Origin: a virus
Virus record (IMG/VR): IMGVR_UViG_3300036832_000251
Location: 1 to 43,751 of that record
Length of the DNA stretch: 43,751 nucleotides
Direction: 5' to 3' (one strand)
The notes under the pieces are model-generated. The model was given only the letters and a program-made list of their open reading frames with translations, made no database searches and had not been told where the DNA came from. The translations under genes were made by a program, and so were the position numbers. Of this stretch, positions 7,564-16,801 are shown in pieces (the stretch's first letter is position 1; each line of letters opens with the position of its first letter).

Positions 7564-10436
7564 TGCCCGCGAAGCCGAGAGCAATCACCGCTCGCCAGAA
7601 GCTGGAACTGTCGCAACTCGACAAGTCGGTCGTTCAGCGGGAGTTGATGGGCCTCGGTGGCGCTGATCTCGATCTGGAGAAGCTCGTCGTCTACCTCAAG
7701 AGCACGATCCTCTTCGACACGACCGACCGAGTGATTGACGTTCAGATCACCCGGTCTATCGACGGAGCGAGCACTGTTGACCTGACTGTGGACGATTGGG
7801 ATCATGCGATCCTCCGCTCTAAGGCGATCAACACCCACCTGGACATTCAGATCGACGGTCTTTGGTTCCGTCTCGTCAAGACTTCGCGGAGCGTCGGAGA
7901 CACGACGCTTCAGTTGACATTCGAGCAGCGCGAGATCGCTCTGCTGCGGACTTACCCGAAGGGCAACGCTCCGCACAACGGGGTTAAGTTCGCGCATCGC
8001 AGCCATACTACGCGCGCCGAGTTCATTCTCAACCTGATCCGTGAGGTCAAAGAGGTAAACATCCCCGTCGTGATCCCGTCTCTCCACAAGGTACAGCAGA
8101 TCCAGAAGTCGGTGGACAGCAGCACTACCTATGACTGGCAGGGACTCGCGAGCACAAATCCTGGACTATACAAGAGCATCAATAAAGATATGCAAGCCTC
8201 CGGGCTGGCCGACGCCGCCTCTGGGACGCAGAAGGATCAGAAGTTGATTCCCCAGAAGTACCTAACCGTCAAGGGCGTAGCGATAACAAACGAGCAGATG
8301 CGCAATGCGAACACCATCATCGGGGTCGGAGTTCAGATGGGCGCTCCCGTGAAGGTGATCGTCTGTGCCATTATGACGGCGACGACAGAATCGGTCATGA
8401 TCAACCTCACCGGCGGTAACGGTACCAGCGTCGGTCTCTTCCAGCAGATCGACACCGGCTGGGGAAGCTACTCCGACCGTCACGACCCACCCACAGCAGC
8501 GAGAATGTTCTACCAGCACACGATCAAGAACGACAAGGAATGGCCCAACCTCGGATATGGCGAACTCTGCCAGATGACGCAGGGCAGCAAGTACCCGGAC
8601 GCCTATCAGAAATGGTATGGCGAGTCGGTGCGTACGGTTACTGCGTATGGGATCCCGAACGCCGGGGGCAAGGAGACGAGTGCCGCTGACGCCAATAACA
8701 TGGCGAACAATACCTATGGTGGCACCGAAGACTTCGTGTTCTATCGCGGCACGCCGACCCAGAACGATAAGGTCTGGAAGCGCGAGGACAACTGGGCCTG
8801 TATCACGAGGCTCGCGGAGGAAGTAGGCTGGCGCGCTTTCTTCATCAGCGGCGTCTTCTACTATCTCACCGACGACGACCTCTACAAGATGCAGCCCATT
8901 GCGACGATCACAGAGAGCACAGACGGCGTTCTCGGCATCGGCTTCGACTTCGATGTCGGCAAGTACGGAGCTACGGTCGATCTTCAGGCTTTGGTCGGTC
9001 GATGGCTTGCTCCTCCCGGATCCGTGATCGTGCTACAGGAGATGGGGCCGCTCGATGGACGCTGGCTGGTCAACTCATTCTCGCGTAGTCTCTTCAATAC
9101 GCAGGCCGACATCAGCATGTCGAAGCGGCAGCCGAAGCTCCCCGAGCCCATCAGTGACGGGGTACAGACGCTTCCGAGTTGGGCGCAAGTCGCCTCTCCA
9201 ACTGGCAACCCTGGTGTCACCGATCCCAACCAGGCGCAGTTCGGCGGCGATCCGTCGCTGTTGACTGGATCGCGAGCGGCCGTCGTCGCGGTTGCTAGGA
9301 AGGCGATGGCAATCGAGCAGGGAACCGGCGGTAACAAGAAGTGGCACTATGCTTACTTGCAGAGTCGTCCCTATCCAGACACCCTCTGGAGTGCACAGGC
9401 ACACGCGGGGATTGACTGTTCGGCGTTCGCGACTCTCTGCTACAAGGAGGCTGGCTGCGCCGATCCGAACGGGAACGACTACAACGGTGAGGGATACACC
9501 GGGACTCTCGCGAAGCATGGCTCCCCCGTCGTCGTCCCGCAGCCGGGTGATCTGATCATCTACGGGAATCCGCCGGACTACGAGCACGTGATTGTCTACA
9601 TCGGTGGCGGTATAGGTATCGGGATCGGCGGCCAGGATGGTATCCACACATCTCAGTGGAACTACCGCGCTCCGTACCAAGCGTTCAGCTACCTCCAGTT
9701 CTCGGACGTTCCGACTCCTGGAACGTCAGCAGGGGGACAAAAGACACTGCCCACCGGCCCCAAGACGGACACATATACAAAGGCGATCATGGTCCAGGCA
9801 GGGCATACGATCCCTGCCGGCCAGACCGACGAGCCGTACGGTCACGAGGGACAAACTGGAGCGGTCGGAGAGCAAGCATTTACCGCTGCGGTCTCGCATG
9901 CCGCGATGCAGTCATTCCTGCCAGATACTCGGTTCAACGGTACAAATGGAACGGCTTGGGACGCGAGCGCGGGGGCGACCGCAGCTGCGTCCGATGACAT
10001 CGACTATAACGGGGATCTGTTCGTGTCTGTTCACTACAGCGTCGGGACTCCTGGGTCGGGATTCTTCTTTGGCTACACGCGAGGAGCCGCTGACGGACGT
10101 TCGGACACCCTGCTGTCTGGATCGGCGAAGCTCGCCAATAGCATTGGCAGTCGGATCTCGGCTATCGCTGGAGCGCCGCCACGCCTCGGGGATAACCAAG
10201 GCTTCGGCAATCCGTCCGGCGATCCGTCCGGCGCGAGCGGTTGGGGCTACTACGCCTGGGGTAGCTCGCAGCGGGCCTTCCCCAATAACGTCAACCATGT
10301 ACCCAACGCGAAGGCTGCGGTCATCGTGGAGTGTGGTCTCGATGACAACTCAGCTTGGCTCAACGCTCATCAGGCTGATATTGGTCGCGCGATCTACCTC
10401 GGCATCTGCGACTACTACGGGATGACTCCGAAATGA
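7563..10436 (+). CDS. Tail hub protein with three peptidoglycan hydrolase domains
   Basis: This 957-residue protein combines a tail hub with cell wall degradation. Residues 1-190 and about 385-530 look like the halves of a gpD-like hub. Between them, at about 245-365, is a lysozyme or transglycosylase-like domain with TATTES (candidate catalytic Glu 276) and [13 protein letters not shown]. Residues 575-715 form an NlpC/P60-type domain with DCSAF (Cys 619) and EHVIVYIG (His 675). Residues 735-957 form an Amidase_3-type zinc amidase with VQAGH (His 748), Glu 770, FVSVHYS (His 824) and IVECGLDDN (Glu 923). GTG at 7563 overlaps the previous stop. All three activities are predicted only. Confidence 0.88.
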   Translation: MPAKPRAITARQKLELSQLDKSVVQRELMGLGGADLDLEKLVVYLKSTILFDTTDRVIDVQITRSIDGASTVDLTVDDWDHAILRSKAINTHLDIQIDGLWFRLVKTSRSVGDTTLQLTFEQREIALLRTYPKGNAPHNGVKFAHRSHTTRAEFILNLIREVKEVNIPVVIPSLHKVQQIQKSVDSSTTYDWQGLASTNPGLYKSINKDMQASGLADAASGTQKDQKLIPQKYLTVKGVAITNEQMRNANTIIGVGVQMGAPVKVIVCAIMTATTESVMINLTGGNGTSVGLFQQIDTGWGSYSDRHDPPTAARMFYQHTIKNDKEWPNLGYGELCQMTQGSKYPDAYQKWYGESVRTVTAYGIPNAGGKETSAADANNMANNTYGGTEDFVFYRGTPTQNDKVWKREDNWACITRLAEEVGWRAFFISGVFYYLTDDDLYKMQPIATITESTDGVLGIGFDFDVGKYGATVDLQALVGRWLAPPGSVIVLQEMGPLDGRWLVNSFSRSLFNTQADISMSKRQPKLPEPISDGVQTLPSWAQVASPTGNPGVTDPNQAQFGGDPSLLTGSRAAVVAVARKAMAIEQGTGGNKKWHYAYLQSRPYPDTLWSAQAHAGIDCSAFATLCYKEAGCADPNGNDYNGEGYTGTLAKHGSPVVVPQPGDLIIYGNPPDYEHVIVYIGGGIGIGIGGQDGIHTSQWNYRAPYQAFSYLQFSDVPTPGTSAGGQKTLPTGPKTDTYTKAIMVQAGHTIPAGQTDEPYGHEGQTGAVGEQAFTAAVSHAAMQSFLPDTRFNGTNGTAWDASAGATAAASDDIDYNGDLFVSVHYSVGTPGSGFFFGYTRGAADGRSDTLLSGSAKLANSIGSRISAIAGAPPRLGDNQGFGNPSGDPSGASGWGYYAWGSSQRAFPNNVNHVPNAKAAVIVECGLDDNSAWLNAHQADIGRAIYLGICDYYGMTPK

Positions 10437-13400
10437 GCCAGCTGATCCTCGATCTCCCGCAGCGCCCGAAGATCACGCAGATCTGGAAAGGTATTATCGT
10501 CACGCAGCCGTTGAATCCTGCCGGGTTCGTCGGTGTGTCGATCATCGACATGAATCCGGATCTTGTCTTCAACAACGTTCACTGGCAGGCGCGCGACAAC
10601 ATGTCGCTGCCCGAGGTTGGTGATGAGTGTCTTGTCATCTTCGACAACAATCGTGAGCCGTGGATCGTTACCTGGTGGCCAGCGACCCGCAACCCGACGA
10701 TCTCCTGGAGTCCATACGCGGATGGATTCCCGACGCTTCCGGTCGAAGGCGACATTTGGATCGCAGAGGATCCTGATAGCACCGGCAATCGTTGGATGTT
10801 CCAGTACGACGAGACCGACGCTAAATGGGAACAAATCGGCGGTACGGGCGGTGCTGGCGGGATGGCTACTCTTCAGTACGACTTCGAGACCGCGATAACC
10901 GTTCCGCCGAGTGCTAACGCGCTCCGGTTGAACAACGCTGCCGCGAGCGCGGCGACCGTCGTGTACATGAGTAAGACGACGAGTGGTGGAACGGATCCAA
11001 CTCTGATTGTCAATACCATCGGCAATCTGACGAAGATCGTTGTTCAGAATCAGGCCAACTCTGCCCAGTACGCTCGGTTCCATGCGACTGGCCCGGCTGT
11101 CGATCAGGGAACATATTGGCAGGTTCCGGTCGCCTATGAAGCAGGCCCAGGCGGGATCCCTAACAAGGAGACTTGTCTCATGGCCTTCGGGCAGGCGGCT
11201 GGCTCCGTAGGCCCAGCTGGGCCGCCAGGCCCGACCGGAGCTACCGGCCCCATTGGCCCGACCGGCGCGACTGGCGCACAGGGGCCACAAGGAACAAAAG
11301 GTGACACCGGCCTGACCGGGCCTCAAGGCCCGCAGGGCACAACCGGCCTAACCGGCCCGCAGGGGCCGCAGGGGACGACCGGCCCGCAAGGCCCGACTGG
11401 TAACACAGGCCCACAAGGCCCAACAGGCCCAACAGGCGCTACAGGTGCTGGAGTTCTTCCTGCCGATACGACTATTGTTGCTGGAACTCGAATCATCGCT
11501 AACAAGTTCCTCGCCAACGATGCACAGCCAGCCTGGCAAGTCATGGGTAGTGGTCAGTTCAACTGGGGGCCGGGTGGCGCGACAGTTCCCGACACAAATC
11601 TCTACCGCTCGGCGGCAGGCGTACTCAAGACAGACGGGAGCCTCGTCACAGGGCCGATAGTTCTGAGCGGCGCATGGGGAGGGCAAGGTGCTGGTGTTCG
11701 CTATCTCTCCGGGGCTGGGACTGCGACTAGCTGGTACATCAATGCGGCTACAGGCGGGAACATCTATGTCGCCAGCGGCGAGACGACGTCAGCGATCTTC
11801 GCCCCGAACGGCCTGACTCTCTATCAGAACCTCTACTTCGGCTCCGCGCAGGACACGAACCTCTACCGCTACGCGGCGAACCAGCTCGCAACTGGCGGTG
11901 ACTTCATCGCCCGCGCTGGAGCCAACAGTGTCACCATTGGAGCGATCGGGCCTGGATACGGGTTGCTGGTAGCGGGCGACACAAATCTCTACCGAGTCGG
12001 TGCGGCGACGCTCAAAACGGACAGCACCTTCTGTGTGGCAGGACAGATGTACACCGGCCACTCGGGCGGCAATGGGGGGATTTTCTTCGGTTCGGCGCAA
12101 GACACGAATCTCTATCGCAAAGCGGCGAGCCAGCTCAAGACAGATGGCAACTTCTACGCGGGCGGCGGGATTGTTGCTAGTGACGGGTTGGCGGGACAGA
12201 TCACCATGGCGGGCGGATACGTCTATTGGGGTTCCGCATCCGACTCATATATTCAACGTGTGTTTGCAGCCGGGCTTCTAACAAACTCCTGGCTTATCTC
12301 TCAGAGGCCAACTACTAGTGACGTTTCGTTTTCAACTCAAATTGCGGCAGATGCCTACGCAGAGTTTCGAATAGATGTATCGGGAAAGATGTATTGGGGG
12401 CCAGGTAATGTTGCCCTTGACACAAATCTCTACCGCAGCGCAGCGGGATTACTCCGGACAGATGGTTCTCTCAATGTCCAGGGTGATGTTCAGGGTGGTA
12501 GGAATGTCTATGTCGGCTATTCAACCGCCGGAGATTGCTACATCTTCCGAGTAGGAGGGAACGTTGTCGGTACGGTCGGCAGCTTCCAGTCGCAGGGCGC
12601 ACTCTCAGGATGGGGCTTCTCAACGCTTGCGACCGGAGACGCGCAATCACGTGTTTTCCTTCGTAATGATGCACAACTTTGGTTTGGGCCAGGCAACGCT
12701 GCGTTAGACTCAGTTCTATATCGCTATTCAGCGAACTTTATCGCGACTAATGGGAACTTCTGGGCTGGTTGGGGAACATCTCCAGGTAACGCTAGTTTGA
12801 CTATTGTCGCTTCTGGTGACGGTTGGCCGCGCGTCGGGATGTACAACGATAGTGCCATTCGTTTCGGGCCGGGAACAGCAGGCTATGACACGAATCTCTA
12901 TCGTGCAGCAGCAAATCTTCTCAAGACTGATTCTTCTTTCCAAATCAATTCTGGTGGAGTGCTCTTACTGAATAATGGTAATACTGATCAGATTCGTTTT
13001 GCATGGAGTGGTTCAGATAGACAATATCAACATCGAGTTGCTACGGTTCATAATGGTAGTACCGACTCCGGTAACACGATAGATTTTTATGTCTGGCAAA
13101 CTGCTGATGGAGCAAATGCTGTAGCATCTAGGAAAGTTCTAACGCTTAGTGGTGATAACTGGGTCACAATCGGTACCGGCGGAATCTTGAATATTCCCGG
13201 CACCGGAGGCTACAACGGGATGATTTTCCATAATGGCGGTAACGGCATCTTCATTCAAGGGACGCAGCCGACTGCCGGTAACTTGTACATGTCTTGGTCG
13301 CAAGGTTCTGGAGGCACCTATGTAGGGAATGGTGCCAGCACATATGGCGCGATCTACGCTTCGGCATTTGGAGTAGCTTCGGATATTCGAGGTAAGAGCG

Positions 13401-13654
13401 ACGTGCGCGATCTCGAATCATCTCTTGAGATGGTTAAGCAGCTTCGCGGCATTCGCTTTAAGTCCGAGCATTCGGGGACCGAGAAGATTGGTGTAATTGC
13501 CCAAGAAATCGAGCAACACTTGCCCGAACTTGTTGACGAGCATCTTCTTCCCGGAGAGAATGTGCCGAATAAAACCGTTGACTACATCGGGCTGATTCCG
13601 TTGTTGATTGAGGCAGTCAAAGAACTTTCGGCGAAAGTAGATGGGATGGTGTGA
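10433..13654 (+). CDS. Tail fibre/spike protein with collagen-like stretch and C-terminal S74 chaperone
   Basis: This 1073-residue protein starts at ATG 10433, overlapping the hub stop by four bases. Residues 1-135 look like a gpV/gp5-type OB domain ([15 protein letters not shown]). Residues 260-340 are collagen-like Gly-X-Y repeats. The body carries at least six copies of a DTNLYR-containing unit of the form AAxxLKTDGxF. The last 93 residues match the peptidase S74 intramolecular chaperone ([35 protein letters not shown]), with the Ser-Lys pair in place. The chaperone should trimerise the fibre and cut itself off. A low-GC patch (12961-13140, 41% by hand count) suggests a recombined part. 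Confidence 0.87.
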   Translation: MSQLILDLPQRPKITQIWKGIIVTQPLNPAGFVGVSIIDMNPDLVFNNVHWQARDNMSLPEVGDECLVIFDNNREPWIVTWWPATRNPTISWSPYADGFPTLPVEGDIWIAEDPDSTGNRWMFQYDETDAKWEQIGGTGGAGGMATLQYDFETAITVPPSANALRLNNAAASAATVVYMSKTTSGGTDPTLIVNTIGNLTKIVVQNQANSAQYARFHATGPAVDQGTYWQVPVAYEAGPGGIPNKETCLMAFGQAAGSVGPAGPPGPTGATGPIGPTGATGAQGPQGTKGDTGLTGPQGPQGTTGLTGPQGPQGTTGPQGPTGNTGPQGPTGPTGATGAGVLPADTTIVAGTRIIANKFLANDAQPAWQVMGSGQFNWGPGGATVPDTNLYRSAAGVLKTDGSLVTGPIVLSGAWGGQGAGVRYLSGAGTATSWYINAATGGNIYVASGETTSAIFAPNGLTLYQNLYFGSAQDTNLYRYAANQLATGGDFIARAGANSVTIGAIGPGYGLLVAGDTNLYRVGAATLKTDSTFCVAGQMYTGHSGGNGGIFFGSAQDTNLYRKAASQLKTDGNFYAGGGIVASDGLAGQITMAGGYVYWGSASDSYIQRVFAAGLLTNSWLISQRPTTSDVSFSTQIAADAYAEFRIDVSGKMYWGPGNVALDTNLYRSAAGLLRTDGSLNVQGDVQGGRNVYVGYSTAGDCYIFRVGGNVVGTVGSFQSQGALSGWGFSTLATGDAQSRVFLRNDAQLWFGPGNAALDSVLYRYSANFIATNGNFWAGWGTSPGNASLTIVASGDGWPRVGMYNDSAIRFGPGTAGYDTNLYRAAANLLKTDSSFQINSGGVLLLNNGNTDQIRFAWSGSDRQYQHRVATVHNGSTDSGNTIDFYVWQTADGANAVASRKVLTLSGDNWVTIGTGGILNIPGTGGYNGMIFHNGGNGIFIQGTQPTAGNLYMSWSQGSGGTYVGNGASTYGAIYASAFGVASDIRGKSDVRDLESSLEMVKQLRGIRFKSEHSGTEKIGVIAQEIEQHLPELVDEHLLPGENVPNKTVDYIGLIPLLIEAVKELSAKVDGMV
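11218..11449 (+). repeat. Collagen-like Gly-X-Y coding repeat
   Basis: The stretch encodes about 27 consecutive Gly-X-Y triplets rich in Gly-Pro and Gly-Thr within the fibre gene. At the DNA level it appears as repeated GGCCC and ACCGG words. It should form a triple helix between the OB-like domain and the shaft. Confidence 0.9.
11591..12935 (+). repeat. DTNLYR fibre-shaft repeats
   Basis: At least six units in the fibre contain the words DTNLYR and LKTDG (or close variants), beginning at about 11591, 11850, 11980, 12100, 12419 and 12888. Two more divergent units lie between them (DSYIQR and DSVLYR). The matching DNA word is gacac(a/g)aatctcta. Spacing varies, which fits a trimeric beta shaft with inserted variable parts. 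Confidence 0.85.
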
Positions 13655-13845
13655 TGGAATATAGACCGTATAAGTTTCTCGTCGTTGCTGTGATTCAAGA
13701 GATAGACGACGAAGGCATCGTTGTCCAAGAGCTTCAGGCACAGGAGCCGACAGCTGTGTTCGGGATCGACGGGCTCAGGAAGTTCGCGGACGAGTTCACA
13801 ATCGACGTGCCCCAGCAAGATGGAAGGGTAGTCCTGCCTCGATGA
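13654..13845 (+). CDS. Small hypothetical protein after the fibre gene
   Basis: This 63-residue acidic protein starts at ATG 13654, overlapping the fibre TGA (TGATG). A GTG codon at 13651 in the same frame is an alternative start. The sequence (KFLVVAVIQEIDDEGIVVQ) suggests a short beta-rich fold. No family is recognised. Its place between fibre and baseplate genes makes a virion or fibre-assembly role possible but unproven. Confidence 0.6.
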   Translation: MEYRPYKFLVVAVIQEIDDEGIVVQELQAQEPTAVFGIDGLRKFADEFTIDVPQQDGRVVLPR

Positions 13846-13855
13846 AAGGGGAAAG

Positions 13856-14074
13856 ATGAACGTCAATGTCCAGATCAGCACGAACCAGAACGAGACACTC
13901 ACGAAGACCGCATCCGAGATGGCCGAGAGCATTCTCGTGGCCGTCGGTGGTGACCCGCAGTATGACACTGTTACCGTGTCGGTTGCCGCTACGGCGGGGA
14001 ACTCTCCAGTGATCGCGCCCGGTATCCCCGGAGGCACAGCACCCGCGCCGCCCGCACCGAGAAGCATCGGGTAA
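13856..14074 (+). CDS. Small hypothetical protein with Pro/Ala-rich tail
   Basis: This 72-residue protein starts at ATG 13856 after AAAGGGGAAAG, a good ribosome site. The N-terminal half (NVQISTNQNETLTKTASEMAE) is followed by a beta-like segment YDTVTVSVAATAGNS and a tail rich in Pro, Gly and Ala (PPAPRSIG). It is not recognised as a known family. It lies between the fibre and the gp25-like gene, so it may be a minor tail protein. Confidence 0.6.
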   Translation: MNVNVQISTNQNETLTKTASEMAESILVAVGGDPQYDTVTVSVAATAGNSPVIAPGIPGGTAPAPPAPRSIG

Positions 14075-14077
14075 GAG

Positions 14078-14410
14078 ATGGCTAGTCCGGACACTCCTCA
14101 CTTCGACCTTCCCTTCAAGATGGGGAAATCTGGAACAGTCGTCCAGGAGCAGGACTCGATTGATGACATCGCCAATTGCGTCGTCGCAATCCTCATCACG
14201 CACTTCGCCTGGAGGGACGAAGCGCCGACCTTCGGGACGGTCGATCTCGCGATGCGCAAGATGCCCATCGGCTCTGACGAGATCATGACCTTGATCGGCA
14301 CGCAGGAGCCGCGAGCGATCCTCGTCGTTGAGGAGCATCCGGATCAGGTAGACTCCCTCGTAGCTCGGATCAACATCGGGGTATCCGTCTATACGAAAGG
14401 CATCACATGA
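14078..14410 (+). CDS. Baseplate wedge protein, gp25/gpW-like
   Basis: This 110-residue protein has the size and pattern of the T4 gp25/P2 gpW baseplate wedge family. It has an N-terminal LPFKMGKSGTVVQEQDSIDDIANCVVAILIT, where a short loop leads into a helix, followed by AWRDEAPTFG and a later TLIGTQEPRAILVVEEH strand region. The P2-like order W, J, I is continued by the next two genes. The ATG at 14078 follows AAGAG, and the last codons overlap the next start by four bases. It links the wedge to the sheath in the family. Confidence 0.8.
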   Translation: MASPDTPHFDLPFKMGKSGTVVQEQDSIDDIANCVVAILITHFAWRDEAPTFGTVDLAMRKMPIGSDEIMTLIGTQEPRAILVVEEHPDQVDSLVARINIGVSVYTKGIT

Positions 14411-15603
14411 GTTCGTCCGGATACGTCTCATACCCCATCGACTCCAACACCGTCGATCTTCTCGATGACGCCTACTCGCTAATCAAGAACAAGGTGCCGG
14501 CATGGGTCGAGAACGACGCCAACCTCGATACCTGGATCCTTCAAGTCGCCGCGGCTCAGGCGTCCGATCTTCGCGGGATTGCGCAGGACGTGCCCGATAC
14601 GATCTTCCAGTTCTTCGGCGCAACACTCATGGGCATCCCGCCGCTCGACGCGACTCCAGCGATGGTCGCCTCGACTTGGACGATGACGGATACTCTCGGG
14701 CACTTCATCCCCGCAGGCACGCAGGTCATGATCGCGGACGATGTAGGAGTCAATCACGCCTTCCAGACGACCGTGGACATCGCGATTCCTTCGGGTCAGA
14801 GCGCGACAGGCGTCGGCGAGATCACGCTGTCGTCGGTCGAGACCGGAGCGGCGCTATCGGGCCTCGGCGGAAACAACTACCAGGCGACTCTGCTCGACAC
14901 GCTCGCATTCATCCAGTCGGTCATTCTCACCGGCGAAACGTCCGGCGGACAGGACGCGGAGCTTTCGAGCGAGTACCTCGACCGACTCACCCGCAAGCTC
15001 CAACGGCTTTCCAACCGCCCGGTGCTCGCGTCCGACTTCTCTCTCGCAGCGCTCGACATTCCCGGCGTCTTTCGCTCGGTCACACTCGATGGATACAATC
15101 CGACGAATGTCACATACAACAACGAGCGTACGGTCGCAATCGCGGCGGTGGACGAGAACGGAGCGCCGATCATCGCCAGCGTTAAGACGCAGTTGCAGAC
15201 GTACCTCGACGGGCAGCGCGAGACGAACTTTGTCGTCAACGTCTTCGATCCGATCGTGACGCCAATCGACGTGACGTTCAACGTCAAGTGCATCGTCGGG
15301 TACACTCAGGCGTCGGTTCAAGCGGCTGCGGTTGCAGCCATTCAGACGTACCTCAATCCTGCGAACTGGGGACAGGATCCGGCGATCACCGACGCGAGCG
15401 CCGCGGTGCAGACATGGGTCAATACGCCCATCGTCTACTACAACAAGGTCATGAACGTTCTCGGTCAGGCGTCGGGGGTGGATCGCGTTCTCAGCATGAC
15501 GATGGCTCTCTCTGGTGGCGCGCTCGGGACTGCTGACCTGACGCTTCCCGGTACCGCTACTCTGACCTCGCCTGGAACGATCAACGGGACGGCGACTCCG
15601 TGA
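14407..15603 (+). CDS. Baseplate J-like protein
   Basis: This 398-residue protein fits the baseplate J family (P2 gpJ, Mu gp47, T4 gp6 related). Supporting parts are the N-terminal helix region AWVENDANLDTWILQVAAAQASDLRG, MGIPPLDATPA, SGGQDAELSSEYLDRLTRKL, the typical middle ALDIPGVFRSVTLDGYNP, and a C-terminal beta region. J-like proteins form the wedge ring that opens on infection. Start ATG 14407 shares ATGA with the gp25-like stop. The stop shares a base with the next gene. Confidence 0.88.
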   Translation: MSSSGYVSYPIDSNTVDLLDDAYSLIKNKVPAWVENDANLDTWILQVAAAQASDLRGIAQDVPDTIFQFFGATLMGIPPLDATPAMVASTWTMTDTLGHFIPAGTQVMIADDVGVNHAFQTTVDIAIPSGQSATGVGEITLSSVETGAALSGLGGNNYQATLLDTLAFIQSVILTGETSGGQDAELSSEYLDRLTRKLQRLSNRPVLASDFSLAALDIPGVFRSVTLDGYNPTNVTYNNERTVAIAAVDENGAPIIASVKTQLQTYLDGQRETNFVVNVFDPIVTPIDVTFNVKCIVGYTQASVQAAAVAAIQTYLNPANWGQDPAITDASAAVQTWVNTPIVYYNKVMNVLGQASGVDRVLSMTMALSGGALGTADLTLPGTATLTSPGTINGTATP

Positions 15604-16235
15604 CCGATACCGGCTGGCCAGTTGGGGACGTTACCCAGCGGATGTACGACCAGCTGGAGCCGGTCGCTGGGCCGGATCCCGACATCGGCTGGCACCTGCT
15701 CGCGTACGTCAATGCGATCGGAGAGATGTTCCAGCAGGTAGCTGATCTCGCCGAAGACGGCGACAATGGTGAGCCTGGTTGGTCAATCATCGTAGACATC
15801 AACCGTATTCCCGACGAGGGCTTGCCTTACATCGCGCAGTTCATCGGTATGGCATTCGTCTCCGGGATCGACGCGCCGACGATGCGGCAGCAGATCCGTG
15901 ACCACACATCATGGCAGCGCGGTACTCCCGCGGCTCTGATGGCGGCTGTGCGCCTCTTCCTGACCGGGACGAAGACCGTCCAGATGCAGGAGCGCAATCC
16001 GGATGCCTACGCATTCCAGGTGATCATCTGGGCGAGCGAAGCTCCCGCCGATACCTCTTCGACCTCACCGCTGGTGCGGTACGTGAACCTGTACGCGAAG
16101 CCCGCGGGGCTCACCTGGACGATCACCGTCAACCCCGGCACCCCGCCGAGTACGACCTACACCGCCATCTACACGCGTGGCGATACCTACCTGTACGACT
16201 ACACGCAGTTCCAGACGTACGCGAACGTTCAATAA
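15600..16235 (+). CDS. Tail protein I-like (baseplate wedge)
   Basis: This 211-residue protein is in the place of P2 gpI, the baseplate wedge part that follows J. Start GTG 15600 overlaps the J stop. The sequence has the gpI-like run GLPYIAQFIGM, then IRDHTSWQRGTPAALMAAVRLFLTGTKTV and a C-terminal beta part with PAGLTWTITVNP. It is followed by a strong AAGGAGGGAC ribosome site for the next gene. The assignment is from order and these segments. Confidence 0.82.
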   Translation: MTDTGWPVGDVTQRMYDQLEPVAGPDPDIGWHLLAYVNAIGEMFQQVADLAEDGDNGEPGWSIIVDINRIPDEGLPYIAQFIGMAFVSGIDAPTMRQQIRDHTSWQRGTPAALMAAVRLFLTGTKTVQMQERNPDAYAFQVIIWASEAPADTSSTSPLVRYVNLYAKPAGLTWTITVNPGTPPSTTYTAIYTRGDTYLYDYTQFQTYANVQ

Positions 16236-16243
16236 GGAGGGAC

Positions 16244-16801
16244 ATGCTAGCAACGGCCAGGAGAGCGATTCAGTACCCGAACCCGGATCGTTCCGACCGG
16301 GCTGACATGGCTCTTCACATCGGCAATCTCGCGGCTCCGCTCGATCTCGATGTCATCTACAACCAGGGCACCGACGCGCAGCGGATCGCGGCAGCGCATC
16401 AGACGGGCGGCGGTCGCTTCTGGTGGGCGACGGATACGCTGCTGATGTGGTACGACGACGGAACGACTTGGCGCCAGGTTCAGACGCCGCAGCTTTCTCT
16501 TCCCAACACGCAAGTCGCGAACTACACGCTCGTGATCGCGGACTCGACCAAGACGGTCGAAATGAACGTCGCCAGTGCCAACACTCTGACGGTTCCGACG
16601 AACACCGCTGTCGGCTTCGCGGTTGGGACGACGATGAACATCGCTCAGGTCGGCGCGGGGCAGACGACCATCGCGCCGGCAGCGGGCGTTACGCTCCGCT
16701 CCTACCAGAACATGCTGCGGCTCGCTGGCACGTACGCGCTTTGCTCTTTGATCAAGCGCGGAACCGACGACTGGTGGGTCACCGGGAACTTGGTGCCCTG
16801 A
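16244..16801 (+). CDS. Small minor tail protein, fibre-like
   Basis: This 185-residue protein starts at ATG 16244 after AAGGAGGGAC. A longer reading from 15911 in the same frame would overlap the I-like gene and is rejected. The N-terminal half has MALHIGNLAAPLDLD and GRFWWATDTLLMWYDDGTTWRQ. The C-terminal half has the repeated-strand style LTVPTNTAVGFAVGTTMNIAQ and TTIAPAAGVTLRS, common at the ends of phage tail fibre proteins. It probably attaches a fibre or binds the receptor. The stop overlaps the next ATG by one base. Its exact role is unknown. Confidence 0.72.
   Translation: MLATARRAIQYPNPDRSDRADMALHIGNLAAPLDLDVIYNQGTDAQRIAAAHQTGGGRFWWATDTLLMWYDDGTTWRQVQTPQLSLPNTQVANYTLVIADSTKTVEMNVASANTLTVPTNTAVGFAVGTTMNIAQVGAGQTTIAPAAGVTLRSYQNMLRLAGTYALCSLIKRGTDDWWVTGNLVP

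Noticed and set aside
9637-10425. Second + frame of 262 codons inside the hub gene
   Set aside because: Arg/Ser-rich composition with no ribosome site; it overlaps the amidase domain that has catalytic residues in the other frame.
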